Below are positions 4,813-11,038 of a stretch of DNA of 12,514 bases, piece after piece. This DNA comes from Prolixibacteraceae bacterium (lineage in GTDB: Bacteria; Bacteroidota; Bacteroidia; Bacteroidales; Prolixibacteraceae). The stretch covers positions 1 to 12,514 of the forward strand of contig DMSQ01000096.1 in NCBI GenBank assembly GCA_003457135.1, written 5' to 3'. Every line of letters begins with the position of its first letter. The first letter of the stretch is position 1. The position numbers were made by a program, and so were the translations under genes. The notes beneath the pieces were generated by a model that was not told the origin of the DNA, did no database searches, and saw nothing but the letters and a program-made list of their open reading frames with translations.

Positions 4813-7518
4813 ATGGAACATTTACATCAACACGAACCCGAAATGCCTGCAAAAAAGGCAACAGACGATCATTCAAAAATGGACCATGGCGCCATGAAAC
4901 CTGGGGACAACCCGTCAATGGGTATGGAAGGGCATAACCATCATGCCATGATGATTGCTGATTTTAAAAAGCGTTTTTACGTGGTACTTATCCTGTCGGT
5001 TCCCATCATCCTGTTATCAACCATGATACAGAAATTTATGGGTGTCGATTGGCAATTTACAGGTTCTAAGTATATTTTACTTGCCTTATCGTCAGTAGTG
5101 TTTTTTTACGGTGGCTGGCCCTTTTTTAAAGGATTGGTTACTGAAATAAAAACAAAGACGCCGGGCATGATGTTTTTAATAGGCTTTGCCATAACAGTAG
5201 CTTATTTTTACAGCGCTGCCATTGTTTTTGGCTTAAAAGGCGAGGACTTTTTTTGGGAACTGGCAACGCTAATCCTGATCATGCTTTTAGGGCATTGGAT
5301 CGAAATGAAATCAATTGCAGGAGCATCAAAAGAATTAGAGTTACTGGTTCAGTTGATGCCAGCCAATGCTCACATGGTAATGCCTGATAGGATGCATGAT
5401 GTAAAGACTGAAACGCTGAAAGAGAACGATACCATTCTTGTAAAACCGGGTGAAAAAGTTGCCGCCGATGGAATAATCCTTGAAGGGGAAAGCTACCTGA
5501 ATGAATCCATGATTACCGGAGAATCAAAGCCTGTTCAGAAAATAAAAGGCCAAAAAGTAATTGCAGGTTCAATTAACGGGAATGGATCGATTAAAGTGAC
5601 CGTATCCCATGCCTCAAAAGATTCTTACATTTCACAATTGGTAAAATTGGTTGATGATGCTCAAAAATCAAAATCCAAAACCCAGTTACTGGCCGACACG
5701 GCTGCCAAATGGTTGACCATTATTGCAATTGTTGCAGGTATTGGTACATTTTTGTTTTGGTTTTTAACTGGAGAAACATTAGCCTTTGCCATGGAAAGAA
5801 TGGTTACGGTAATCGTTATTAGCTGTCCTCATGCTTTAGGATTGGCAGTGCCTTTGGTAGTGGCAAAATCAACAGCCGTATCGGCTAAAAACGGGTTGCT
5901 GATCAAGAACAGGATAGCATTTGAAAATTCAAGAAAAATCACAACCATCGTATTCGATAAAACGGGTACCCTTACCGTGGGTAAGTTTGAAGTATCAAAA
6001 ATCGTTTCCCTGAAAAAAGAACTTACTGAAGATGAAATCATCCGGATAGCATCTGCATTGGAACAACAATCAGAGCATCCTATTGCAACCGGTATTCTTC
6101 TAAAAGCAAAAGACTTATCTGTCGATATTCCTTCAACAGAAAATTTTAAAGCTATTACCGGGAAAGGAATTGAGGCCACTGTGGAAGGTAAAAAGGTATT
6201 GGTTGTTAGTCCTGGCTATTTGAAAGAAAATAAAATTGCCGTTCCCGATGACTTCAAAGCCGATGATACTGAAACGGTTGTATTTGTAATCATCAATAAT
6301 GAACTGGCAGGTTACATTGCTTTGTCGGATGAGATACGACCTGAATCAGCCGAAGCAATCAAAACCTTAAAAGAAAATCACATTAAATCAATATTGCTTA
6401 CCGGCGATAACAGTAAAGTAGCAAAAAGCGTAAGCGACAAATTGGGTTTGGACAGTTTTATTGCCGAAGTATTGCCCGATCAAAAATTAGAAAAGATAAA
6501 AGAACTTCAGGGCAAAGGCGAATTTGTAGCCATGACAGGCGATGGCGTAAATGACGCGCCAGCGCTTGCACAGGCCGATGTGGGCATTGCTGTGGGTTCA
6601 GGAAGTGATATTGCAGCAGAAACTGCGGGCATTGTCCTGGTAAACAGTAATCCAAAGGATATCGTGAACCTGATTCTGTTTGGGAAAGCCACACATCGCA
6701 AGATGATTCAAAACCTGATATGGGCAACAGGTTACAATATTGTGGCATTGCCACTGGCCGCCGGCGTACTTTATGCCTGGAACATACTGCTCACTCCCGC
6801 TATTGGTGCGGCGCTGATGTCCGTTAGTACGGTAATCGTGGCTGTCAACGCGGGCATGTTGCGACTGAAAGACGAGCCTAAACCGGATTCCAAAGACGAG
6901 AATGAGGCTAAAGACGATTCTCAGCCAGAAGCAAAGGATAACTCCAAACCTAAGGCAATATCTGAACCTCAATCAGAAGCCAAAGACGATCAGTTGCCAG
7001 AAACAAAAGATGATTCTCAACCGGAAGCAAAAGATGAGGCTAAAGCTAAGGACGATTCTCAGCCTGAAGCAAAGGAAGATATCAAACCTGAAGCAAAATC
7101 TGAACCTCAATCAGAAGGCAAAGACGAGCAGTTGCCTGAAGTAACCGATGAGAAAAAGCCTGAAGAAAAAGACGAAACGGAAACTAAAGGTGGGAACAAG
7201 CCTGAAGAAAATACCAATATACCTTCCTCTGTGAGTCCTGAAATCGTCAAACGGGTTCATGAATTTTACGAAGAACTGGGACGCGAGGACGTTAGGGCAG
7301 TAATGGATATGGAGAAAACGGAGCAGGAAATTCCGGAAACGGAAACCAAAGCTGAAGCTCAACCAGTAACTAAAAGCGAACCTAAAGTCACAGACGAGCC
7401 AAAACCTGTAGTAAAAGCCAGGCATCAACATGATACCAAAGCCAGGACTAAACATAAAATAAAAACCGGGCACCGAAATACAGGCAAGGCCAAACCAAAA
7501 CCCGGATCCAAAAAATAA
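4813..7518 (+). CDS. copB: CopB-type copper P1B ATPase with long C-terminal tail
   Basis: This heavy-metal P-type ATPase of 901 residues would pump Cu(I)/Cu(II) or Ag(I) out of the cytoplasm at the cost of ATP. The N-terminus is His/Met-rich (MEHLHQHEPEMP, then KMDHGAMKPGD and GHNHHAMM) rather than an HMA domain. The motifs are complete: TGES at 235-238, the CPH metal site at 338-340, DKTGT with phosphorylated D382, HP at 422-423 and GDGVND at 576-581. The last helices carry YN-x4-P and MSVSTVIVAVNA, both typical of the CopB (P1B-3) class. I chose the ATG at 4813; the frame is open back to 4666 but that stretch is an out-of-frame reading of the DUF3347 remnant. The pump core ends near residue 687. 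A low-complexity Asp/Glu/Lys/Pro tail of about 215 residues follows, with a DUF2934-like helix near 807-840 and a basic end. That tail is unusual. Confidence 0.95.
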   Translation: MEHLHQHEPEMPAKKATDDHSKMDHGAMKPGDNPSMGMEGHNHHAMMIADFKKRFYVVLILSVPIILLSTMIQKFMGVDWQFTGSKYILLALSSVVFFYGGWPFFKGLVTEIKTKTPGMMFLIGFAITVAYFYSAAIVFGLKGEDFFWELATLILIMLLGHWIEMKSIAGASKELELLVQLMPANAHMVMPDRMHDVKTETLKENDTILVKPGEKVAADGIILEGESYLNESMITGESKPVQKIKGQKVIAGSINGNGSIKVTVSHASKDSYISQLVKLVDDAQKSKSKTQLLADTAAKWLTIIAIVAGIGTFLFWFLTGETLAFAMERMVTVIVISCPHALGLAVPLVVAKSTAVSAKNGLLIKNRIAFENSRKITTIVFDKTGTLTVGKFEVSKIVSLKKELTEDEIIRIASALEQQSEHPIATGILLKAKDLSVDIPSTENFKAITGKGIEATVEGKKVLVVSPGYLKENKIAVPDDFKADDTETVVFVIINNELAGYIALSDEIRPESAEAIKTLKENHIKSILLTGDNSKVAKSVSDKLGLDSFIAEVLPDQKLEKIKELQGKGEFVAMTGDGVNDAPALAQADVGIAVGSGSDIAAETAGIVLVNSNPKDIVNLILFGKATHRKMIQNLIWATGYNIVALPLAAGVLYAWNILLTPAIGAALMSVSTVIVAVNAGMLRLKDEPKPDSKDENEAKDDSQPEAKDNSKPKAISEPQSEAKDDQLPETKDDSQPEAKDEAKAKDDSQPEAKEDIKPEAKSEPQSEGKDEQLPEVTDEKKPEEKDETETKGGNKPEENTNIPSSVSPEIVKRVHEFYEELGREDVRAVMDMEKTEQEIPETETKAEAQPVTKSEPKVTDEPKPVVKARHQHDTKARTKHKIKTGHRNTGKAKPKPGSKK
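6868..7200 (+). repeat. Repetitive Lys/Asp/Glu/Pro coding region in the copB tail
   Basis: The unit DDSQPEAK occurs three times, starting at residues 701, 733 and 747 (bases 6913, 7009 and 7051). SEPQSE(A/G)KD(D/E)QLPE occurs twice. The larger unit therefore repeats at about 46 residues. The composition predicts disorder. It probably grew by tandem duplication and may vary between strains. Confidence 0.8.
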
Positions 7519-7610
7519 TCAAATTTTAAAGAACGGTTACAGGAATTTTTAATTAACGGGAAAAACCTGACAGCCAAAATCAAAAAGTAATATTAACAAA
7601 CAAAAAAAAC

Positions 7611-7802
7611 ATGATTATGAAAGATTCGAAATCAATGACCAAAGACCCCATCTGCGGAATGACCGTGGACAAGATAACCGCTCTCCAAGCCGAACGCGAT
7701 GGAAAGATATTTTACTTTTGCAGCGACCACTGTCGGCAAAAGTTTCTGTCCACCCCTGCAGGTATCATGTCGGAAGGTAAGTCTGGAGGCTGTTGTGGAT
7801 AA
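7611..7802 (+). CDS. YHS-domain metal-binding protein
   Basis: This 63-residue protein consists of one YHS domain: DPICGMTVD (C15), then YFCSDHC (C37, C41) followed by QKF, and a C-terminal GGCCG. YHS domains bind metals through such cysteines and often accompany or are fused to copper P-type ATPases, consistent with its place just after copB. There are two possible starts (7611 and 7617) with little to choose between them. The end closely resembles the GGSCCG end of the four-HMBD protein. It is likely a cytoplasmic metal chaperone or accessory; the partner is inferred. Its last bases overlap the GTG-start reading of the next gene. Confidence 0.85.
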   Translation: MIMKDSKSMTKDPICGMTVDKITALQAERDGKIFYFCSDHCRQKFLSTPAGIMSEGKSGGCCG

Positions 7803-8922
7803 CGTTCAATCGATAAATACCTTTCAGTTGAAACGCCTGGGACAAATCATGGAACCGCAGCCTGGCAATCCGATGGAGGTGGAAGGTGTTTTGAATCCGG
7901 CGGCCGTTCGTGGTTCCGATGGTGAACTTTACCTGTTTCCGCGACTTGTTGCAAAGGGAAATTATTCACGAATTGGCATTGCAAAGGTTCTGTTTAACGA
8001 TGCCGGTGATCCGGTAGGCGCTGAAAGGCTCGGTATTGCCCTGGAACCTGAAGCTGATTATGAATTTCGGGCAAAAGGCAGCGGTGGATGCGAGGATCCC
8101 AGGGTAACTTTTGTTGAGCCGCTCAAAAGCTATTTGATGACTTACACAGCACATTCGACCATTGGTCCGCGGATCGCTATTGCCATGTCGGAGGATTTGT
8201 TTCACTGGAAGCGCCTGGAATTAGTGACTTTTGAATCATTTATGGGAATTGATTTTGCTCATGTAAACAACAAGGACGCCAGCTTTTTCCCCATCGCCAT
8301 TCCCAATCATGCCGGAAAAATGCAGTTGGGTATCATTCACCGGCCACTTTTCCCAGACACTCTTCCTGAGGAAACTGCCTGTGAGGCAGCGTGCCGTGAA
8401 GTAGATATCGAACATGAAAGCATCTGGATATCTTACTGCCCGATGGGCTTAGACGGATCCGAACCACATCGCTTCGGACTGTTTAACTCCCATCACCGGT
8501 TGGCGTCTCCTGTTTCACCATGGGAGCGACTCAAAATCGGTGGTGGCGCTCCACCCATCCTCACGCGTCATGGCTGGCTGATTGTTTACCACGGTGTAAA
8601 TGAAGTGAAGAAGCCAGGCAACGGGGAACTTCATCTGCAATACTCGGCAGGCGTAATGATACTCTCGAAGGAGCATCCGCGCGAGATTCTATATCGTTCG
8701 GTGGAGCCGGTACTGACTCCGCTGATGCCGGAAGAACGCAATGGAATCGTACCCAATGTTGTGTTCCCCACCGGCATTGACCGGCGCGATGATCTTGGCT
8801 TACCCGACCGCTTCGATGTCTATTATGGGATGGCCGACAACCGGATTGGAGTGGCAAGACTTGAATTGCCGGATATTCTTCCACCAGGAGGAGTTGCAGA
8901 TCCGCCGGGAGCAAAAGTGTAA
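7795..8922 (+). CDS. GH130-type glycosidase / mannoside phosphorylase-like protein
   Basis: This is a five-bladed beta-propeller carbohydrate enzyme of the GH130 type, a family of phosphorylases and hydrolases acting on beta-mannosides. The conserved blocks are present: VEGVLNPAAVRG, LYLFPRLVAKGNYSRIGIAK, ERLGIALEPEADYE, GGCEDPRVTF with the family Asp, MTYTAHS, GPRIAIAMS, and PPILTRHGWLIVYHGV near the end. The GTG at 7795 gives 375 residues; a TTG at 7828 (before KRLGQIMEPQPG) is the other reasonable start. The frame is open to 7699 but that part overlaps the YHS gene. Two 60-base rows that I counted (8521 and 8761) are 63% and 62% GC, against 32% for the row at 9361. The gene therefore looks foreign here. 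Its substrate is unknown and no glycan gene lies nearby. Confidence 0.87.
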   Translation: MDNVQSINTFQLKRLGQIMEPQPGNPMEVEGVLNPAAVRGSDGELYLFPRLVAKGNYSRIGIAKVLFNDAGDPVGAERLGIALEPEADYEFRAKGSGGCEDPRVTFVEPLKSYLMTYTAHSTIGPRIAIAMSEDLFHWKRLELVTFESFMGIDFAHVNNKDASFFPIAIPNHAGKMQLGIIHRPLFPDTLPEETACEAACREVDIEHESIWISYCPMGLDGSEPHRFGLFNSHHRLASPVSPWERLKIGGGAPPILTRHGWLIVYHGVNEVKKPGNGELHLQYSAGVMILSKEHPREILYRSVEPVLTPLMPEERNGIVPNVVFPTGIDRRDDLGLPDRFDVYYGMADNRIGVARLELPDILPPGGVADPPGAKV

Positions 8923-8967
8923 CGCAGCAGATTTTTGAAATTATAAACTTTTAAATACAAAAAAATA

Positions 8968-9156
8968 ATGACTATTAAAAAAGTTTGGATAGAGGAAGTT
9001 TGCATCGCATGTGGATTGTGCGAAGAAATTTGCCCTGAAGTTTTTGAACTGAAAGACCTGGCAACTGTACAGATTTGGAAATGTGTGTATTATATAAGAT
9101 TTTTCAAATATTTTGTAACACTTTTTAGACTTAAAAGAATCAAATTCGTTAATTGA
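8968..9156 (+). pseudogene. Truncated 4Fe-4S ferredoxin
   Basis: The first 35 or so residues are a clear ferredoxin N-terminus: TIKKVWIEEVCIACGLCEEI with CxxCxxCxxxCP and PEVFEL. After DLATV the frame runs into an AT-rich stretch (QIWKCVYYIRFFKYFVTLFR) with no ferredoxin character. The second half, which normally supplies the remaining cysteine and the ACPVxAI motif, is missing. It is most likely a 3' deletion product and probably does not hold a normal cluster. Confidence 0.75.
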
Positions 9157-9182
9157 AATATTCACAATTAAAAATTAAAATC

Positions 9183-9665
9183 ATGAAAACATTACAAAAA
9201 ATCACCTTGTTTATTGCTTTAGTTGCTCTGTTCGCATCGTGCCAGTCCGGTACAGATGTAAACAAAATTCTTTCAAATCAGGATACAAAAAAAGCTATCA
9301 TGGACACCATTGCAAATGATAGCAATCTGTCAAAAGAAATGATGGAGACTATGATGAATAGTGAAAACAGTAAAATGATGATGAAGGGAAATGAAAAAAT
9401 GACTATGATGATGATGGAAGAGCATGGAACAATGATGAAAATGATGAAAGAAAACCCCGCTATGATGCAGAGTATGATGACCGGTATGATGGAAACATGT
9501 AAAAGTGACACCGCTATGATGTCCTCCATGTGTAAAAACATGATGGAAAATCCGGAAATGATGGAAATGATGCATAAAAACATGGGAGGAAAGATGGATA
9601 TGAAAGGAATGAAAGGCATGAAGGGTATGAATAAAATGGAAGGAATGGATCATAAAATGAAATAG
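9183..9665 (+). CDS. Methionine-rich lipoprotein, probable copper/silver binder
   Basis: The protein has 160 residues. It begins with a lipoprotein signal (MKTLQKITLFIALVALFASC) with the lipidated cysteine at C20. I chose the ATG at 9183 because it gives that signal; the frame extends back to 9153. About 42 residues are Met by hand count, arranged as MM or MMM pairs two to five residues apart, for example MMMMEEHGTMMKMMKENPAMM. Cysteines occur in METCKSD and SSMCKNMM, and the end is a Met/Gly/Lys repeat with DMKGMKGMKGM. Such clusters bind Cu(I) and Ag(I) by thioether sulfur, as in other envelope copper proteins. It would sit on a membrane facing the periplasm or outside. No named family fits; the copper role is inferred. 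Confidence 0.85.
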   Translation: MKTLQKITLFIALVALFASCQSGTDVNKILSNQDTKKAIMDTIANDSNLSKEMMETMMNSENSKMMMKGNEKMTMMMMEEHGTMMKMMKENPAMMQSMMTGMMETCKSDTAMMSSMCKNMMENPEMMEMMHKNMGGKMDMKGMKGMKGMNKMEGMDHKMK

Positions 9666-9717
9666 AAAATAAATCTATGATATCTAAGTTCTTGAAAATA
9701 AATTAAAATTGTAAATC

Positions 9718-10104
9718 ATGAAGTATTACATTAGCAAAAAAATTAGTTCAGATTTTGACCAGGCAGTTCTACTTGTAACCGAATCGTTAAAAAAAGAAGG
9801 CTTCGGAGTACTTACCGAAATTAACCTTCAGGAAAAACTGAAAGAAAAACTGAATGTCGATTTCCGGAAATACAAAATACTCGGAGCCTGCAACCCGGCT
9901 TATGCCTATAAAGCATTGCAGCAGGAAGATAAAATTGGAACGATGCTTCCGTGCAGTGTTATCATCCAGGAATTGGGAAACAATGAAATTGAAGTTGCAG
10001 CAGTCGATCCGGTTGCTTCAATGATGGCCATTGAAAACCCTGATCTTGCCGGAATAGCCGGAGAAATAAAAGAAAAACTCGAACGGGCTATTGCATCTAT
10101 GTAA
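9718..10104 (+). CDS. DUF302-domain protein
   Basis: This 128-residue protein fits DUF302 along its whole length: an N-terminal strand MKYYISKKIS, a helix with VTESLKKEGFGVLTEINLQE, the block YKILGACNPAYAYKALQ, LPCSVIIQE and a Pro/Met-rich end (VDPVASMMAIENPDL). There is no signal peptide or membrane helix, so it is probably cytoplasmic. The biochemical role of DUF302 is unknown. Members are frequent in metal and redox islands of this kind. The two conserved cysteines (GACNP and LPCS) could be relevant here, but that is conjecture. Confidence 0.9.
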   Translation: MKYYISKKISSDFDQAVLLVTESLKKEGFGVLTEINLQEKLKEKLNVDFRKYKILGACNPAYAYKALQQEDKIGTMLPCSVIIQELGNNEIEVAAVDPVASMMAIENPDLAGIAGEIKEKLERAIASM

Positions 10105-10136
10105 CAAAAATTTATAAAAATCTAATTTTTTAATTT

Positions 10137-10144
10137 AAGGAGGA
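10137..10144 (+). promoter_or_regulatory. Strong Shine-Dalgarno before the 39-residue peptide gene
   Basis: AAGGAGGA sits five bases before the ATG at 10150. It is a near-perfect anti-16S match. Most other starts in this window have no comparable purine motif, as is usual in Bacteroidota, so it stands out and supports the small gene. Confidence 0.7.
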
Positions 10145-10149
10145 ATATT

Positions 10150-10269
10150 ATGATGGATGGTATGAATAATGGTTGGGGAATGGGAAATGGATTGGGCTGG
10201 GGCTTAATTATTGGCATTGCAATTCTTGTGGTTATTGTTGGGATTTATTTGAAACTTAGAAAAAAGTAA
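10150..10269 (+). CDS. Small single-helix membrane peptide (39 aa)
   Basis: The peptide starts MMDGMNNGWGMGNGLGWG and continues into one hydrophobic helix (LIIGIAILVVIVGIYL) with a basic LRKK end. The Gly/Met/Trp-rich start followed by a helix recalls the N-terminus of small SHOCT-domain membrane proteins seen in metal islands, but the SHOCT part is absent and the gene is closed by a stop. The Shine-Dalgarno directly upstream and the basic tail, expected to face the cytoplasm, support real expression. Its function is unknown; Met residues on the outer side could touch copper. Confidence 0.68.
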   Translation: MMDGMNNGWGMGNGLGWGLIIGIAILVVIVGIYLKLRKK

Positions 10270-10383
10270 AATATTGATGCAGAAAGTTTATATAAATGTT
10301 GCAAAAGAAAAGTGAGAACGAACTTGCATTTACAGGAATGAGATTACAAATTAATTGAAACATATTTGTTAACTTCATTGCCT

Positions 10384-10659
10384 ATGAATTTATATATCAA
10401 AAATATGGTATGTAACCGTTGTATCATGGTGGTACAGCAGGTATTCGAAAGTTTGGGTTATCCGCCTGTCCGAATTTCATTTGGCAATGTGGAAACAGCA
10501 AATCCAATTCAGCAGGATGATTTGGTAAAACTCAGGAAATCACTTGTGAGTTATGGTTTCGAGTTGATTGACGATACTAAAAGACGGATTATCGAAAAAA
10601 TCAAGAACATTGTTGTTCAGTCCATTCATCACACGACAGTTACTCATCCGATGACTTGA
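10384..10659 (+). pseudogene. N-terminal part of an HMA-AraC-type regulator, HTH missing
   Basis: The 91 residues from the ATG at 10384 match the N-terminal sensory region of Bacteroidota AraC-family regulators: MNLYIKNMVCNRCIMVVQQV with CNRC, then LRKSLVSYGFELIDDTKRRI and EKIKNIVVQSIHH. In intact relatives this is followed by two AraC helix-turn-helix motifs of about 100 residues. Here the frame ends in a TGA at the centre of a 33-base palindrome, right after the last helix (IHHTTVTHPMT). The HMA protein at 10669 follows in the same frame. The gene either lost its DNA-binding part or has become a stand-alone metal-binding domain. I list it as broken because the regulator cannot bind DNA as it stands. 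Confidence 0.72.
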
Positions 10660-10674
10660 AGTCATCGGATGAGT
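10642..10674 (+). repeat. 33-base perfect palindrome (copy B), stop codon at centre
   Basis: The 16-base arm actcatccgatgactt (10642-10657) is the exact reverse complement of 10659-10674; the centre base is G at 10658. In the frame of the upstream regulator fragment it reads ACT CAT CCG ATG ACT TGA. The ATG of the HMA protein lies in the right arm. The frame, length and distance to the HMA are identical to copy A in cusB. Confidence 0.9.
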
Positions 10675-10944
10675 GCTGCAACCGACCATCGGCAAATTAA
10701 GGTTTCAGGCAATTGCGAGATGTGCAAAGACCGGATAGAAACCGCAGCCAAATCGGTTTCAGGAGTCGCTTCAGCCGAATGGAGTTCGGAAACAAAAATG
10801 CTGCATGTTCAGTTTGACGGTGCCAAAACGAATTCAGATGCTATTCAGAAAGCGATTGCCAAAGTTGGTCACGACACCGAAAAGTACAAAGCTACAGATG
10901 CAGTTTACAAAGAGCTTCCGGAGTGTTGCTTATACCGAAAATAA
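10669..10944 (+). CDS. Stand-alone HMA-domain copper-binding protein
   Basis: This 91-residue protein starts at an ATG inside the right arm of the palindrome. After a linker (MSAATDHRQI) comes the 81-residue HMA domain with GNCEMCK as metal site, ending in PECCLYRK. It differs from the CusB C-terminal domain by seven conservative or small changes (L/V, S/A, T/S, D/E, V/A, P/T, D/A). There is no signal peptide, so as a separate protein it would stay in the cytoplasm, whereas its cusB copy is periplasmic. It is in frame with the regulator fragment upstream and separated from it by one stop codon. It is likely a metallochaperone for the copper exporters, or the displaced end of a fusion. Confidence 0.82.
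   Translation: MSAATDHRQIKVSGNCEMCKDRIETAAKSVSGVASAEWSSETKMLHVQFDGAKTNSDAIQKAIAKVGHDTEKYKATDAVYKELPECCLYRK
10699..10944 (+). repeat. HMA-coding repeat, copy B (stand-alone)
   Basis: This is the partner of the segment at 1745-1990, without gaps and ending at the same codon. Differences are mostly silent or conservative. The two copies are nearly 9 kb apart in direct orientation, so recombination between them could delete or amplify the region in between. Confidence 0.88.
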
Positions 10945-10957
10945 ATAGTTAAAAAAT

Positions 10958-11001
10958 AGTTATTCAAGTATTCAATAAATATATTGAATACTTGAATAAC
11001 T
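10958..11001 (+). promoter_or_regulatory. Operator-like palindrome with four half-sites before the arsR-type gene
   Basis: A perfect 19-base inverted repeat (10958-10976 and 10983-11001) with a six-base AT spacer. Each arm holds two tandem TATTCAA units eight bases apart, giving half-sites at 10961, 10969, 10984 and 10992. ArsR-family proteins bind such AT-rich dyads. It ends 37 bases before the regulator start and overlaps the proposed -33 element, so autorepression is likely. It could also form a weak hairpin after the HMA gene. Confidence 0.75.
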
Positions 11002-11013
11002 TTTCTATATTCG
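10984..11013 (+). promoter_or_regulatory. Bacteroidota-type promoter for the arsR-sqr operon
   Basis: TTG at 10984-10986 and TATATTCG at 11006-11013, spaced by 19 bases, resemble the -33 TTG and -7 TAnnTTTG elements. Seven of the eight -7 positions fit. The -33 element lies in one of the operator half-sites. Confidence 0.5.
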
Positions 11014-11038
11014 CCGAATCATTTTAATACAGATAAAA

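Noticed and set aside
7111..7473. Minus-strand open frame opposite the copB tail
   Set aside because: It is a Phe/Arg-rich mirror of the Lys/Glu repeats, without motifs or start signals.
7699..7794. N-terminal extension of the GH130 frame
   Set aside because: It lies within the YHS gene, and its residues do not fit the family, which starts near QLKRLGQIMEP.
9278..9653. Two minus-strand open frames rich in Ile/Ser or His/Phe opposite the Met-rich lipoprotein
   Set aside because: They are the complement of ATG/AAA-rich codons; ATG read backwards gives CAT (His) or ATC/ATT (Ile). They are by-products of composition.
10270..10383. Possible promoter before the AraC-type fragment (catatttg at 10361)
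   Set aside because: No TTG lies at the expected distance, and the -7 match lacks its first T.
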